A stretch of 11,343 nucleotides of DNA, from positions 1 to 11,343 of the forward strand of contig CALJIH010000203.1 of NCBI GenBank assembly GCA_937974135.1, in the 5' to 3' direction. The position numbers and the translations under genes were made by a program. Source of the DNA: an uncultured Cocleimonas sp. Lineage in GTDB: Bacteria > Pseudomonadota > Gammaproteobacteria > Thiotrichales > Thiotrichaceae. Below, one piece after another: positions 5,010-11,343 of this stretch. The first letter of the stretch is position 1. Every line of letters starts with the position of its first letter. The notes below the pieces were generated by a model. It saw only the letters and a program-made list of their open reading frames with translations. It made no database searches and was not told the origin of the DNA.

Positions 5010-7859
5010 CTATCTCTTAGGTCTATTAGATTGTTTTTCCCTAACTTTAACGGGTTTAGGACGGCGAAGTCCTAGTAAAATCATCAATGGCATTATCAAG
5101 TAACCAAATGATCCACCGCCGCCGCTACTAGTGTCATCATTTCCACTAAGATCATTAGTTGGACCTTGACCAAGATTATCAGTTGGATCTGTAGGTGTGG
5201 TCGGCTCTGTTGGAGTAGATGGTTCCGTTGGAGTTGTAGGCTCTGTTGGAGTCGTTGGAGTCGTTGGAGTCGTCGGAGTCGTCGGAGTCGTTGGAGTCGT
5301 TGGAGTCGTTGGCTCTGTCACAGGTGCAGCCGTTACATTCACTGTTCGTGTTGCAGTTCTGCTATTCCCCGCTGCATCAACAGCCGTATAGGTAATGGTA
5401 TAGGTACCAACTGTATTGGTATTTACTGTTCCACTACTTGTTACAGTGACTGTTCCATCAACATTATCAATGGCAGTGGCACCTGCATCTAAATAGTTAG
5501 TGCCTTCAACGATATTAACAGTACTCGTTCCGTTCAACGTAATTACCGGTGCAATAGTATCCGCTAGAGGTGCTGCAGTTACATTCACTGTTCTTGTCGC
5601 AGTTTCGCTATTTCCGGCTGCATCAACAGCACTGTAAGTAATTGTGTAAACACCAACCGAGTTGGTATCTACTGTACCACTGCTAGTTGCAGTTATTGTT
5701 CCATCGACATTATCAGTGGCAGTGGCTCCTGCATCTGAATAGGCAGATCCTTCCACGACATTAGCAGGGTTAGCACCGAGTATTGTAATCACTGGTTTAG
5801 TAGTATCACTAGATGCAGCACCTTGTTGAACGATAATATTCCCAGAAGAAATATTAAAGAATGAATTATCACTACAACCAACAAATATTCTTGCATTTGA
5901 CATAGTTGGTGTTGAGCTTGGAACAACAAAAGTCTGTGTAGCATCATTTGGAGTTGATGCTAACAACATGTTCTTAGTACCATTTTCACGGATCAATTGA
6001 ATATCAACATTACTACAATTAATGGGTGCAACATTAGTATTGGCTGGATCCCAAACAACTTCTATCGATTGATTAGTGGTAATTGTTTGTCCTGAATCGT
6101 GAGAAATTACTCTAAATTGACTATTCGTATTTGTCACGTTTATCAATTTTTTATCCGTTGCAACACCACTGTTTCTAACGACATAGGCAAAATTTAACTC
6201 ACGTGTCGTGGTTGGCAGAATTTCACCTTTGGTGCTTGTTCCTGCAAACAAATTAGCAAGGCTTGGGATATATCTATCCTGCTCTGAGCTTGGAATATTA
6301 TGTCGAATAATTGCATTATCGCCCGTATCCACATCTACCGCAGATGCTGAGCCAATATCAATTTGATCCCATGAAGATGTTCCTCCTGACGCGGTACCAT
6401 CTAATAAGAAAGGTGTGTTAGCAGGTATTCTTATGTCTGATCCTGCGTTAGCCGTTGGTATTGAACCTCCAGAAGGTGCAGTACCACAACTTGCTCCAGC
6501 ACCAGATCTTGTATAGCTATTGATCTGACTTATGCTGGCAAAATGGAAGAAATCATCCCGAGGATTTTCTAATAGATTATCACTACCGCACAAGCCTGAA
6601 TAAGCCATAATTGAACTACCGCTACCAGGCTCAACAGCTACAGCCGCTGATCTTCCACTGCTACAATTTGCACCTTGGTTACTGTTAAAACTATGATTTG
6701 CGCCTAATTGATGACCTAACTCATGAGCAAATAAAACAAGATCAAACGTAGAACCAGTAGGGTTAGATGAAGTAGTTGCACCAGCAGCCTTAAGTCCTTT
6801 TAAAAGACCCAAGTTTGAAGTATTTACGTCGTTTCGACAAGCTACACCTAAAAATGCAACTCCAGAACCTCCTCCTAAAGAGCTGTGTGACAATACGTGA
6901 CCAATATCAAAAGTACCTAATAAATTTTGGTCCGAGACATAATCACCGTTCTCACGCATTAATGTGTTTGGGTTATTGGGGTTCGAGAAAGGATCAGTTG
7001 CGCTATCTGTAAAAATTAAATTAGGAGCATCTATCAATTGTAAAGATACGCCGAGGTCTCTATTAAAGATTGGATTAATTCGATTCACCGAAGTGACCAT
7101 GGAAGAACGCGCACCGGCGGTTCCACCTTGGTTTAAGGTATATTCTGCGGTGCCCGTTAAAGCTAAGCGATATGTTTTTGTACCTCTTGCAGAAATGTTC
7201 GGAAACTCAGCATCATTTAATGCTCTAGATCCAGTTTTGGTTGTAAAGTCAGGTCTTGATGCAAAACTTAGTCCTGATAAATGATTGTGTTGATCATGGT
7301 CATCATGCAGCGCACAATTTAAAGCCGTTTCAAATGAGTCATGGTTTGCATTTTTACTGAAACTTTTATAAACATCACCCGCTTGTTCTTTGTCAGGATC
7401 AATAAAAACAGTATCGCCATCAGGCATCATTAACATCCCGCTAAAACCATGGGAAGTGAAATCTATAACACCTTTGATATCTGGATCATCTACACCAGTC
7501 ACATTCCAAGTTTTTAAATCAGGATAAGATTCAGCCATCTCATCTGAGATAACTTGTGATGACGTTGCGTACACTGCTAAAAATGAACCATCTGGTAAAG
7601 GCAGACTAATCTCAATATTAGATTTTTCTGGGGATAATGATTTAGCGGAAAAACTTTCATTAACAGGGGTTATTAAACGATTTTTTAAAGTAGATTCATC
7701 TAACAAAAGACGTCTATGTTTTAGTGCTTTATGTGGGCTAATCAATTCGTTTATGCTTTTAGCACTTTGGCCTATATCTTGCCAAACTGAATGTTTATTT
7801 GATTCTGCATTTACTCCAACACAGCCGAGAATACTAATAGCTAAGACAAGTTTTTTCAT
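5010..7859 (-). CDS. Secreted reprolysin-like zinc metalloprotease with Ig repeats and GlyGly-CTERM tail
   Basis: Predicted exported endopeptidase of 949 residues; substrate unknown. Layout: signal peptide 1-18 (cleavage likely VNA/ES); propeptide-like region about 85-155 (LPLPDGS, PDLKTWNVTG, MPDGDTVFIDP); catalytic domain about 225-455 with zinc motif HELGHQLGANH (379-389, ligands His379, His383, His389, catalytic Glu380) and Met-turn SIMAY (Met418). An Ig-like region (about 468-680) is shared with the next protease. Two DUF5011-like repeats follow (685-761, 767-843), then a Thr-Pro linker (848-892) and a GlyGly-CTERM tail: GGGG 913-916, hydrophobic segment, RR 932-933. Such tails are removed by rhombosortase on proteins that generally use type II secretion, as with Vibrio VesB. 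Ser follows the third His rather than the Asp of true adamalysins, so the family call is reprolysin-like. No clear Shine-Dalgarno sequence precedes the ATG. Confidence 0.9.
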   Translation of the reverse strand: MKKLVLAISILGCVGVNAESNKHSVWQDIGQSAKSINELISPHKALKHRRLLLDESTLKNRLITPVNESFSAKSLSPEKSNIEISLPLPDGSFLAVYATSSQVISDEMAESYPDLKTWNVTGVDDPDIKGVIDFTSHGFSGMLMMPDGDTVFIDPDKEQAGDVYKSFSKNANHDSFETALNCALHDDHDQHNHLSGLSFASRPDFTTKTGSRALNDAEFPNISARGTKTYRLALTGTAEYTLNQGGTAGARSSMVTSVNRINPIFNRDLGVSLQLIDAPNLIFTDSATDPFSNPNNPNTLMRENGDYVSDQNLLGTFDIGHVLSHSSLGGGSGVAFLGVACRNDVNTSNLGLLKGLKAAGATTSSNPTGSTFDLVLFAHELGHQLGANHSFNSNQGANCSSGRSAAVAVEPGSGSSIMAYSGLCGSDNLLENPRDDFFHFASISQINSYTRSGAGASCGTAPSGGSIPTANAGSDIRIPANTPFLLDGTASGGTSSWDQIDIGSASAVDVDTGDNAIIRHNIPSSEQDRYIPSLANLFAGTSTKGEILPTTTRELNFAYVVRNSGVATDKKLINVTNTNSQFRVISHDSGQTITTNQSIEVVWDPANTNVAPINCSNVDIQLIRENGTKNMLLASTPNDATQTFVVPSSTPTMSNARIFVGCSDNSFFNISSGNIIVQQGAASSDTTKPVITILGANPANVVEGSAYSDAGATATDNVDGTITATSSGTVDTNSVGVYTITYSAVDAAGNSETATRTVNVTAAPLADTIAPVITLNGTSTVNIVEGTNYLDAGATAIDNVDGTVTVTSSGTVNTNTVGTYTITYTAVDAAGNSRTATRTVNVTAAPVTEPTTPTTPTTPTTPTTPTTPTTPTEPTTPTEPSTPTEPTTPTDPTDNLGQGPTNDLSGNDDTSSGGGGSFGYLIMPLMILLGLRRPKPVKVREKQSNRPKR
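5184..5318 (-). repeat. 9-bp tandem repeat coding a Thr-Pro linker
   Basis: Fifteen successive three-residue units (residues 848-892): TEP, seven TTP, then TEP, TTP, TEP, STP, TEP, TTP and TDP. On + the unit reads as variants of GTTGGAGTC. The segment separates the Ig repeats from the GlyGly-CTERM tail and is probably an extended linker at the cell surface. Uniform 9-bp units can change copy number by slippage without shifting the frame. Confidence 0.9.
5331..5807 (-). repeat. Tandem duplication of a DUF5011-like Ig domain
   Basis: Two copies (5577-5807 and 5331-5561) spaced 246 bp apart encode the repeats starting DTTKPVITILG and DTIAPVITLNG. Both contain VEG, DAGATA, DNVDGT, SSGTV and YTAVDAAGN or YSAVDAAGN. 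They are clearly similar at DNA level but not identical, so the duplication is not recent. The domain type is a bacterial surface Ig-like fold. No counterpart exists in the neighbouring 862-residue protease. Confidence 0.85.
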
Positions 7860-8100
7860 TATTATATTTTTTATAGTTTTATATAAAGCCTAATCTGCAG
7901 ACATATACACAGTAACTTTGTGCTATTTTTATAGTTTATTACAACAGAGTTTTTGCGCTACAAAACTAGAATTTATGGTTCAAAGGGATGTGTAGTATTG
8001 CATGCTGAAACTGAACGTCAGCTAAACGAAGCCTGTTTTCAGACTGAAATCAGACTAAAGGCAGGTAGAAAATTTAGTCAAAAATTTTTAATTTCATGAG
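7860..8100. other. Intergenic spacer between the two complete proteases
   Basis: The 241 bp hold no credible gene. The part nearest the 949-residue protease is AT-rich and should carry its promoter, but no -35/-10 pair is convincing. A short direct repeat (TCAGACTGAAA then TCAGACTAAA, about 8039-8059) lies within an imperfect GCCT/AGGC hairpin (8031-8062), 38 bp beyond the stop of the upstream protease. It lacks a T-run in that direction. AAAAATTTTT near 8080-8089 is low-complexity. Confidence 0.5.
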
Positions 8101-8568
8101 TTATTTGCAGTACGATTTCATTAAGGTGTTGAATTCGCTCATGTATCTCAACATCTCTTGCCTATATCGAATATGATTCTTTCCGTATAAAGCGTCACCC
8201 ATCCCTTCAACTGCTTTTGTTTTACAATTGATAATTTGCGCTTGAGGCTCGACTAAACCCGGAATTGAACGGCTCGCACCTCTATTAGCGGCAACTGCCA
8301 AAAAATATATATCATTTGTACGAAGTGCTGTATTGACCTCAGTAGCGGGGTCCTTGCTTTTCAACTCTTCAAGTTTTTGCGCATAATATGCCTCACGTTC
8401 TTGTTTTATTTTTTCGACAGAAAATCTGTCACCAAATTTTGATTTAACAGGTTTTGCATTTGAATTGCTTGCCTCATTTACCGCTGGAGTAGTACACGCT
8501 TGAGCTGAAATCAGAAAAGGGATTATAAAAATACATGACTTAGCTGTATTTTTATAAGGCTTTAGCAC
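8101..8568 (-). CDS. Possible separate lipoprotein gene inside the 3' end of the protease frame
   Basis: In-frame GTG at 8568-8566 (residue 708 of the protease) would start a 155-residue protein. Its first 25 residues look like an N-terminal signal: a basic start (LKPYKNTAK), a hydrophobic core (CIFIIPFLIS) and AQAC. The Cys would be residue 25; AQAC is an imperfect lipobox, and cleavage by signal peptidase I after AQA is also possible. AGG lies 9 nt upstream of the GTG, a weak binding site. The remainder has Ser/Asn linker residues, a charged Glu/Lys-rich stretch, then a small domain containing NDIYFLAVAANRGA and ending MKSYCK. No family is recognised. It may be made only as part of the fusion, only separately, or both. 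Confidence 0.4.
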   Translation of the reverse strand: MLKPYKNTAKSCIFIIPFLISAQACTTPAVNEASNSNAKPVKSKFGDRFSVEKIKQEREAYYAQKLEELKSKDPATEVNTALRTNDIYFLAVAANRGASRSIPGLVEPQAQIINCKTKAVEGMGDALYGKNHIRYRQEMLRYMSEFNTLMKSYCK

Positions 8569-10689
8569 TTTTACAAGCCTACGGGTATTTTTTCTTAAGA
8601 AAATCAATATTAAGCTAATAAACAACATCTTTAGATTAAATGAACCACCACCTCCTGAACTAGAACCACCGTCGTCTGAACTTGTCCCTCCGCCCACTTG
8701 ATCAAGAATTGTTACACGACCACTAGACACATTAAAAAAGTTACTGGTGTTACACGACACTATAATACGCCCATTATTAATAGCAGGTGCATCTGCAGGA
8801 ATGGTAATTTCTTCACGACCATCATTTGCTGTTGTAGTTATATCAAAACCCTGACCATCAGAGGTTACAACGCCTATATCTACATTTGCACATGAAATTG
8901 GGGAAGCATTTGTACCCGCAATATTCCAACGAATATTGACAGTATCTTGGCGTCCGAAACTTTGACTATTTGTTTGAGAGGTTACGCTAAAAGATTCGCC
9001 TGTATCAAATACTTGATATTCAACCAAATCAAACTCTACTCCGCCATTTCCATCGCGAACGGTCACGGCCATATTGATATCGCGATTAGTCACAGGTAAT
9101 AACTCACCTGCTGATGTGGTACTCGAAAACAAATCACTTAATCTTGGGATGAATCTAATATTCTCATTAGCCAGCGGGCGTGAGCGGAACAGTGCATTAT
9201 CCCCCGAATCTATATTTAAATTTGTTAACGTACCGGCATCTGTTTGTTCCCAACTGTAGGTTAAATCATCATTATCAGTATCAGCACCATTTGCTTCAAA
9301 TACTAACGGTGTTCTGGCAGGAACGACCATATCAGCACCAGCATTAACCGTTGGGTTTTCATTTGTTGTCGAAGTTCTTATACCACAACTACTTCCACTA
9401 CCTGTTCGCGTCAACGTTGTTATTTGATCAATTGAGACGACATGAAATTGTGGATCAACATTGTTTTGGATATTATTCACACCACAAATCCCTGGGTACG
9501 CCATAATAGTCGTTCCACTTCCTGGTTCTACCGCTGTAATTCCTGTGCGTTGATTACTTGCAACACAGTTACTATTAAACGTATGTGTTGCACCGACTTG
9601 ATGCCCTAATTCATGAGCAACAAAATCCAAATCGAACGCAAGTCCTACAGGACTAGAAATTCCTGTAGCGCCAAATGCTTTCTCATCGTTATCACAAACA
9701 CCACCAACAACAGCTAAACCACCCACATTACCTTCACCAAAAACATGACCAATATCGTACCTACTTTTACTAAGCACGCCATCCGCGCTTAGGTTTTGAT
9801 TGTTCTCTATGATTAATAAAGTCGCATTAGAGTTTGTGTACGGGTCGGTATTGGGATTTAAGTAGATCAAATCAGCTTGCTCATCGACTAACTCAAATTG
9901 AATAGCAAAATCACGTCGATAAATCTGATTCACTCGGTTAATTGTTGTGGCTATTGCACTCAAAGTTGAAGCAACCGTACCACCGTGAAACTGTGAGTAT
10001 TCACCTGTCGTAGCAACTGCTAAGCGATAAGTAATTAAATCGGAAGAAGGGCGAGCTAATAAATTTCCTTTTGCCGCGAAACTAAAATGTTTATGCTGAT
10101 CATGAGCGCCACAGCTGAATTCTCTGTTAAAGTTATCCTCATTTTCTTTTTGACTGAAACTCATATATCGAGCTTGAGCAGAGACTTCATTTAAATCATT
10201 ATCTTCAAAATCGGGTTCTATGAAAACTCTATCACCATCAGGCATAAACAACATGCCATGAAACCCTTTATGATTTAAATCTATTGTTCCTGTAATGTTC
10301 TTTGAAACGCCTTTCACATTCCAAGTTTTTATCTGTGGAAATTGCTTTGCTAAAGATTCTGACATTACTGAATTTGGTGTCATTTCAACGACGACATCTG
10401 AGCCATCAGGGAGTGGCAGCGTAATCGTATGATTATCAATTGAACTTTTTGCCGCAACATTATCCATAGAATTTACAAGCGCGTTAAAATTCAACTCGTT
10501 GAATTCAAGCATTCTCACAGCTAATGGCGTGGCCGTTCCCTTAGACAATACTTGTTTCGTGGTTTGTGTTTGCTCATCTAAATTTTTCCATAAGGGAATC
10601 TTTTCTGTAGCAAAAACACTCTTCATAGATAAAAAAACAAAGCACAAAATAAATAAAAAAGTGTGTGAGTTTTTTGATGTTATTTTCAT
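8101..10689 (-). CDS. Secreted reprolysin-like zinc metalloprotease, GlyGly-CTERM tail fused to a lipoprotein-like segment
   Basis: Paralogue of the 949-residue protease, 862 residues. Layout: signal peptide about 1-27 (VFA/TE); propeptide-like region about 89-160 (LPLPDGS, TWNVKGV, MPDGDRVFIEP); catalytic domain about 218-435 with HELGHQVGATH (359-369; zinc His359, His363, His369, Glu360) and Met-turn TIMAY (Met396); an Ig-like region 446-665 (NAGADMVVPARTPL, CANVDI, FFNVSSG); then GGGG 679-682, hydrophobic 684-698 and a basic stretch to Arg704. A GlyGly-CTERM protein should end here. Instead the frame continues 155 residues from Val708: a second hydrophobic stretch (718-731) ending in Cys732, a charged helix-like region (about 750-780) and a domain I do not recognise ending at 862. 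AAGG 9 nt before ATG 10689 supports the start. No frameshift is visible, so a lost stop between two genes is the simplest explanation. Confidence 0.88.
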   Translation of the reverse strand: MKITSKNSHTFLFILCFVFLSMKSVFATEKIPLWKNLDEQTQTTKQVLSKGTATPLAVRMLEFNELNFNALVNSMDNVAAKSSIDNHTITLPLPDGSDVVVEMTPNSVMSESLAKQFPQIKTWNVKGVSKNITGTIDLNHKGFHGMLFMPDGDRVFIEPDFEDNDLNEVSAQARYMSFSQKENEDNFNREFSCGAHDQHKHFSFAAKGNLLARPSSDLITYRLAVATTGEYSQFHGGTVASTLSAIATTINRVNQIYRRDFAIQFELVDEQADLIYLNPNTDPYTNSNATLLIIENNQNLSADGVLSKSRYDIGHVFGEGNVGGLAVVGGVCDNDEKAFGATGISSPVGLAFDLDFVAHELGHQVGATHTFNSNCVASNQRTGITAVEPGSGTTIMAYPGICGVNNIQNNVDPQFHVVSIDQITTLTRTGSGSSCGIRTSTTNENPTVNAGADMVVPARTPLVFEANGADTDNDDLTYSWEQTDAGTLTNLNIDSGDNALFRSRPLANENIRFIPRLSDLFSSTTSAGELLPVTNRDINMAVTVRDGNGGVEFDLVEYQVFDTGESFSVTSQTNSQSFGRQDTVNIRWNIAGTNASPISCANVDIGVVTSDGQGFDITTTANDGREEITIPADAPAINNGRIIVSCNTSNFFNVSSGRVTILDQVGGGTSSDDGGSSSGGGGSFNLKMLFISLILIFLRKNTRRLVKVLKPYKNTAKSCIFIIPFLISAQACTTPAVNEASNSNAKPVKSKFGDRFSVEKIKQEREAYYAQKLEELKSKDPATEVNTALRTNDIYFLAVAANRGASRSIPGLVEPQAQIINCKTKAVEGMGDALYGKNHIRYRQEMLRYMSEFNTLMKSYCK

Positions 10690-10698
10690 TTATTTGAA

Positions 10699-10702
10699 CC
10701 TT
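10699..10702 (-). promoter_or_regulatory. Ribosome binding site of the 862-residue protease
   Basis: On -, AAGG lies 9 nt before the ATG at 10689 within TTAAGGTTC. This contrasts with the 949-residue protease, where nothing comparable precedes the ATG. Confidence 0.6.
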
Positions 10703-10899
10703 AATTTTTTAAAAATTGCCCAGTTAGAATTTAAAATTAATTATTGATACCACGTAACTTACTACTATTCGATCAAAAACGCATGTTCTGTATAAATTCT
10801 ATTGGTGTTTCTAAATTACAAAAACTCAATATGATTCAACCGAGCGTAACTAAGACAACAGCTATAGCTGGCTCAAAGGATAAGATTTTGTAAAAACTG

Positions 10900-10947
10900 C
10901 ATAAAAGTGGGAGGGTGTCTTTTAAGTATATTATTATCCACTTTATG
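10900..10947 (+). repeat. Structured repeat element, right copy
   Basis: CATAAAAGTGG (10900-10910) pairs with CCACTTTATG (10938-10947) over ten base pairs with one bulged A, around a 27-nt loop (10911-10937) starting GAGGGTGTCTTTTAAG. Sequence, bulge and loop size match the element at 4957-4998 read on -. On -, the right arm is followed by CAGTTTTTAC, so it might also help stop the third protease's transcript, although the loop is large for a terminator. Confidence 0.55.
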
Positions 10948-10970
10948 TATTAATTAAGACTGAATAATGA

Positions 10971-11343
10971 TTAAAAGTTCAAAAAATATCTTCTCACAAA
11001 AAGAATAAGAAACAGCCCCATGAGAAAGTCAAATATGCCACCGCCGCTTCTCTCTGGTGATACGGTGCTAACCACAGGGCTACTAACTACTTGAGCCGAA
11101 TTTAATGGCAAATCTTTTAAATTAGTTTCTGGTAGATCTTCATTGTTGTATTCGATGCTCACCGAATTATCAGATTCAGTTACAAAGAAGTTTCTAAATG
11201 AGACAGCAAAAAAGATATTGTCTGAACATTCCAGCTTGAAACGGCCTTGAGTAGAAGTAGGAATATCAACAGGTATTGTCACTGATGTTTCACCATTATT
11301 CGGTACATTAGTAGCCATTGGATAATTAAAATTGTTACCGCCA
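10971..11343 (-). CDS. C-terminal part of a third reprolysin-like GlyGly-CTERM metalloprotease (runs off the window)
   Basis: The frame is open from the right edge (11342) to the TAA at 10971. The 123 visible residues begin GGNNFNYPMATNVPNNG, so the Met at 11318 is internal and not a start. The segment VPNNGETSVTIPVD, GRFKLECSDNIFFAVSFRNFFV lines up with STPNDATQTFVVP, CSDNSFFNISSGNIIV of the 949-residue protease and with the matching part of the 862-residue one. A Ser/Val-rich linker follows, then SGGG, a hydrophobic stretch and RR (10989-11045), and five final residues: a GlyGly-CTERM tail with three glycines. The catalytic domain lies outside the window, so activity cannot be judged. It is in the same orientation as its two paralogues. 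Confidence 0.85.
   Translation of the reverse strand, partial: GGNNFNYPMATNVPNNGETSVTIPVDIPTSTQGRFKLECSDNIFFAVSFRNFFVTESDNSVSIEYNNEDLPETNLKDLPLNSAQVVSSPVVSTVSPERSGGGIFDFLMGLFLILFVRRYFLNF

Larger units (their letters stand above)
10690..10970. other. Intergenic spacer between the second and third proteases
   Basis: The 281 bp hold no credible gene. The spacer contains the upstream region of the 862-residue protease (no confident promoter hexamers found), a 12-bp palindrome CAGCTATAGCTG (10859-10870), and the right copy of the structured repeat (10900-10947). The latter lies 23 bp beyond the stop of the third protease. Confidence 0.5.

Noticed and set aside
5166..5492. Open frame on + rich in WSRWSRWS-type repeats, and a second with VGVVGVVG
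   Set aside because: It is the complement of the 9-bp Thr-Pro repeat and Ig repeats in the protease gene. The repeat keeps all frames open, and there is no ribosome binding site or sensible protein.
6815..7284. Plus-strand open frames inside the 949-residue protease
   Set aside because: They lie opposite the signal, propeptide and catalytic coding region and have no supporting signals.
11316..11318. Met at 11318 as the start of a 115-residue protein
   Set aside because: The frame stays open to the window edge, and the residues before the Met continue the alignment with the two paralogous proteases, so it is an internal Met.

Overview
The window looks like chromosomal DNA of an AT-rich, probably marine gammaproteobacterium. 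The four housekeeping proteins (Fe superoxide dismutase, ArgD, ArgF, RF3) are gammaproteobacterial in type. The accessory half encodes exported metalloproteases with GlyGly-CTERM tails, a sorting signal typical of Vibrio, Shewanella, Pseudoalteromonas, Kangiella and relatives. A Kangiellaceae-like host is a guess from this gene mix, not a demonstrated placement.

Left part (1-4832, all on +): sodB with its own terminator, then a spacer with two further terminator-like hairpins, then argD - argF - prfC. argD and argF supply the aminotransferase and carbamoyltransferase steps of arginine synthesis. They are separated by 78 bp that carry a perfect 14-bp inverted repeat. argF and prfC overlap by one base (TAATG), so release factor 3 is probably translated by coupling to argF.

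Right part (5010-11343, all on -): a tandem array of three paralogous secreted zinc metalloproteases of the bacterial reprolysin-like type. Two are complete and the third runs off the right edge. Both complete copies have a signal peptide, a propeptide-like region, HELGHQxGxxH plus a downstream Met-turn, a shared Ig-like C-terminal region, and a GlyGly-CTERM tail for rhombosortase processing. The copies have diverged at their C-termini. The 949-residue copy (5010-7859) gained two DUF5011-like Ig repeats and a Thr-Pro linker built from a 9-bp DNA repeat. The 862-residue copy (8101-10689) reads through its GlyGly-CTERM tail into a 155-residue lipoprotein-like segment that has its own possible GTG start.

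Intergenic DNA: the most unexpected structure is a ~42-48 nt element present twice in inverted orientation (4957-4998 on -, 10900-10947 on +), bracketing the two complete proteases. Both copies fold into a stem with one bulged A and a 27-nt loop. The loop/stem sequence is well conserved, and one stem pair changes from A-T to G-C between copies. This suggests a structured repeat, possibly mobile or REP/RAYT-like. No tRNA, rRNA, CRISPR array or transposase gene was seen.
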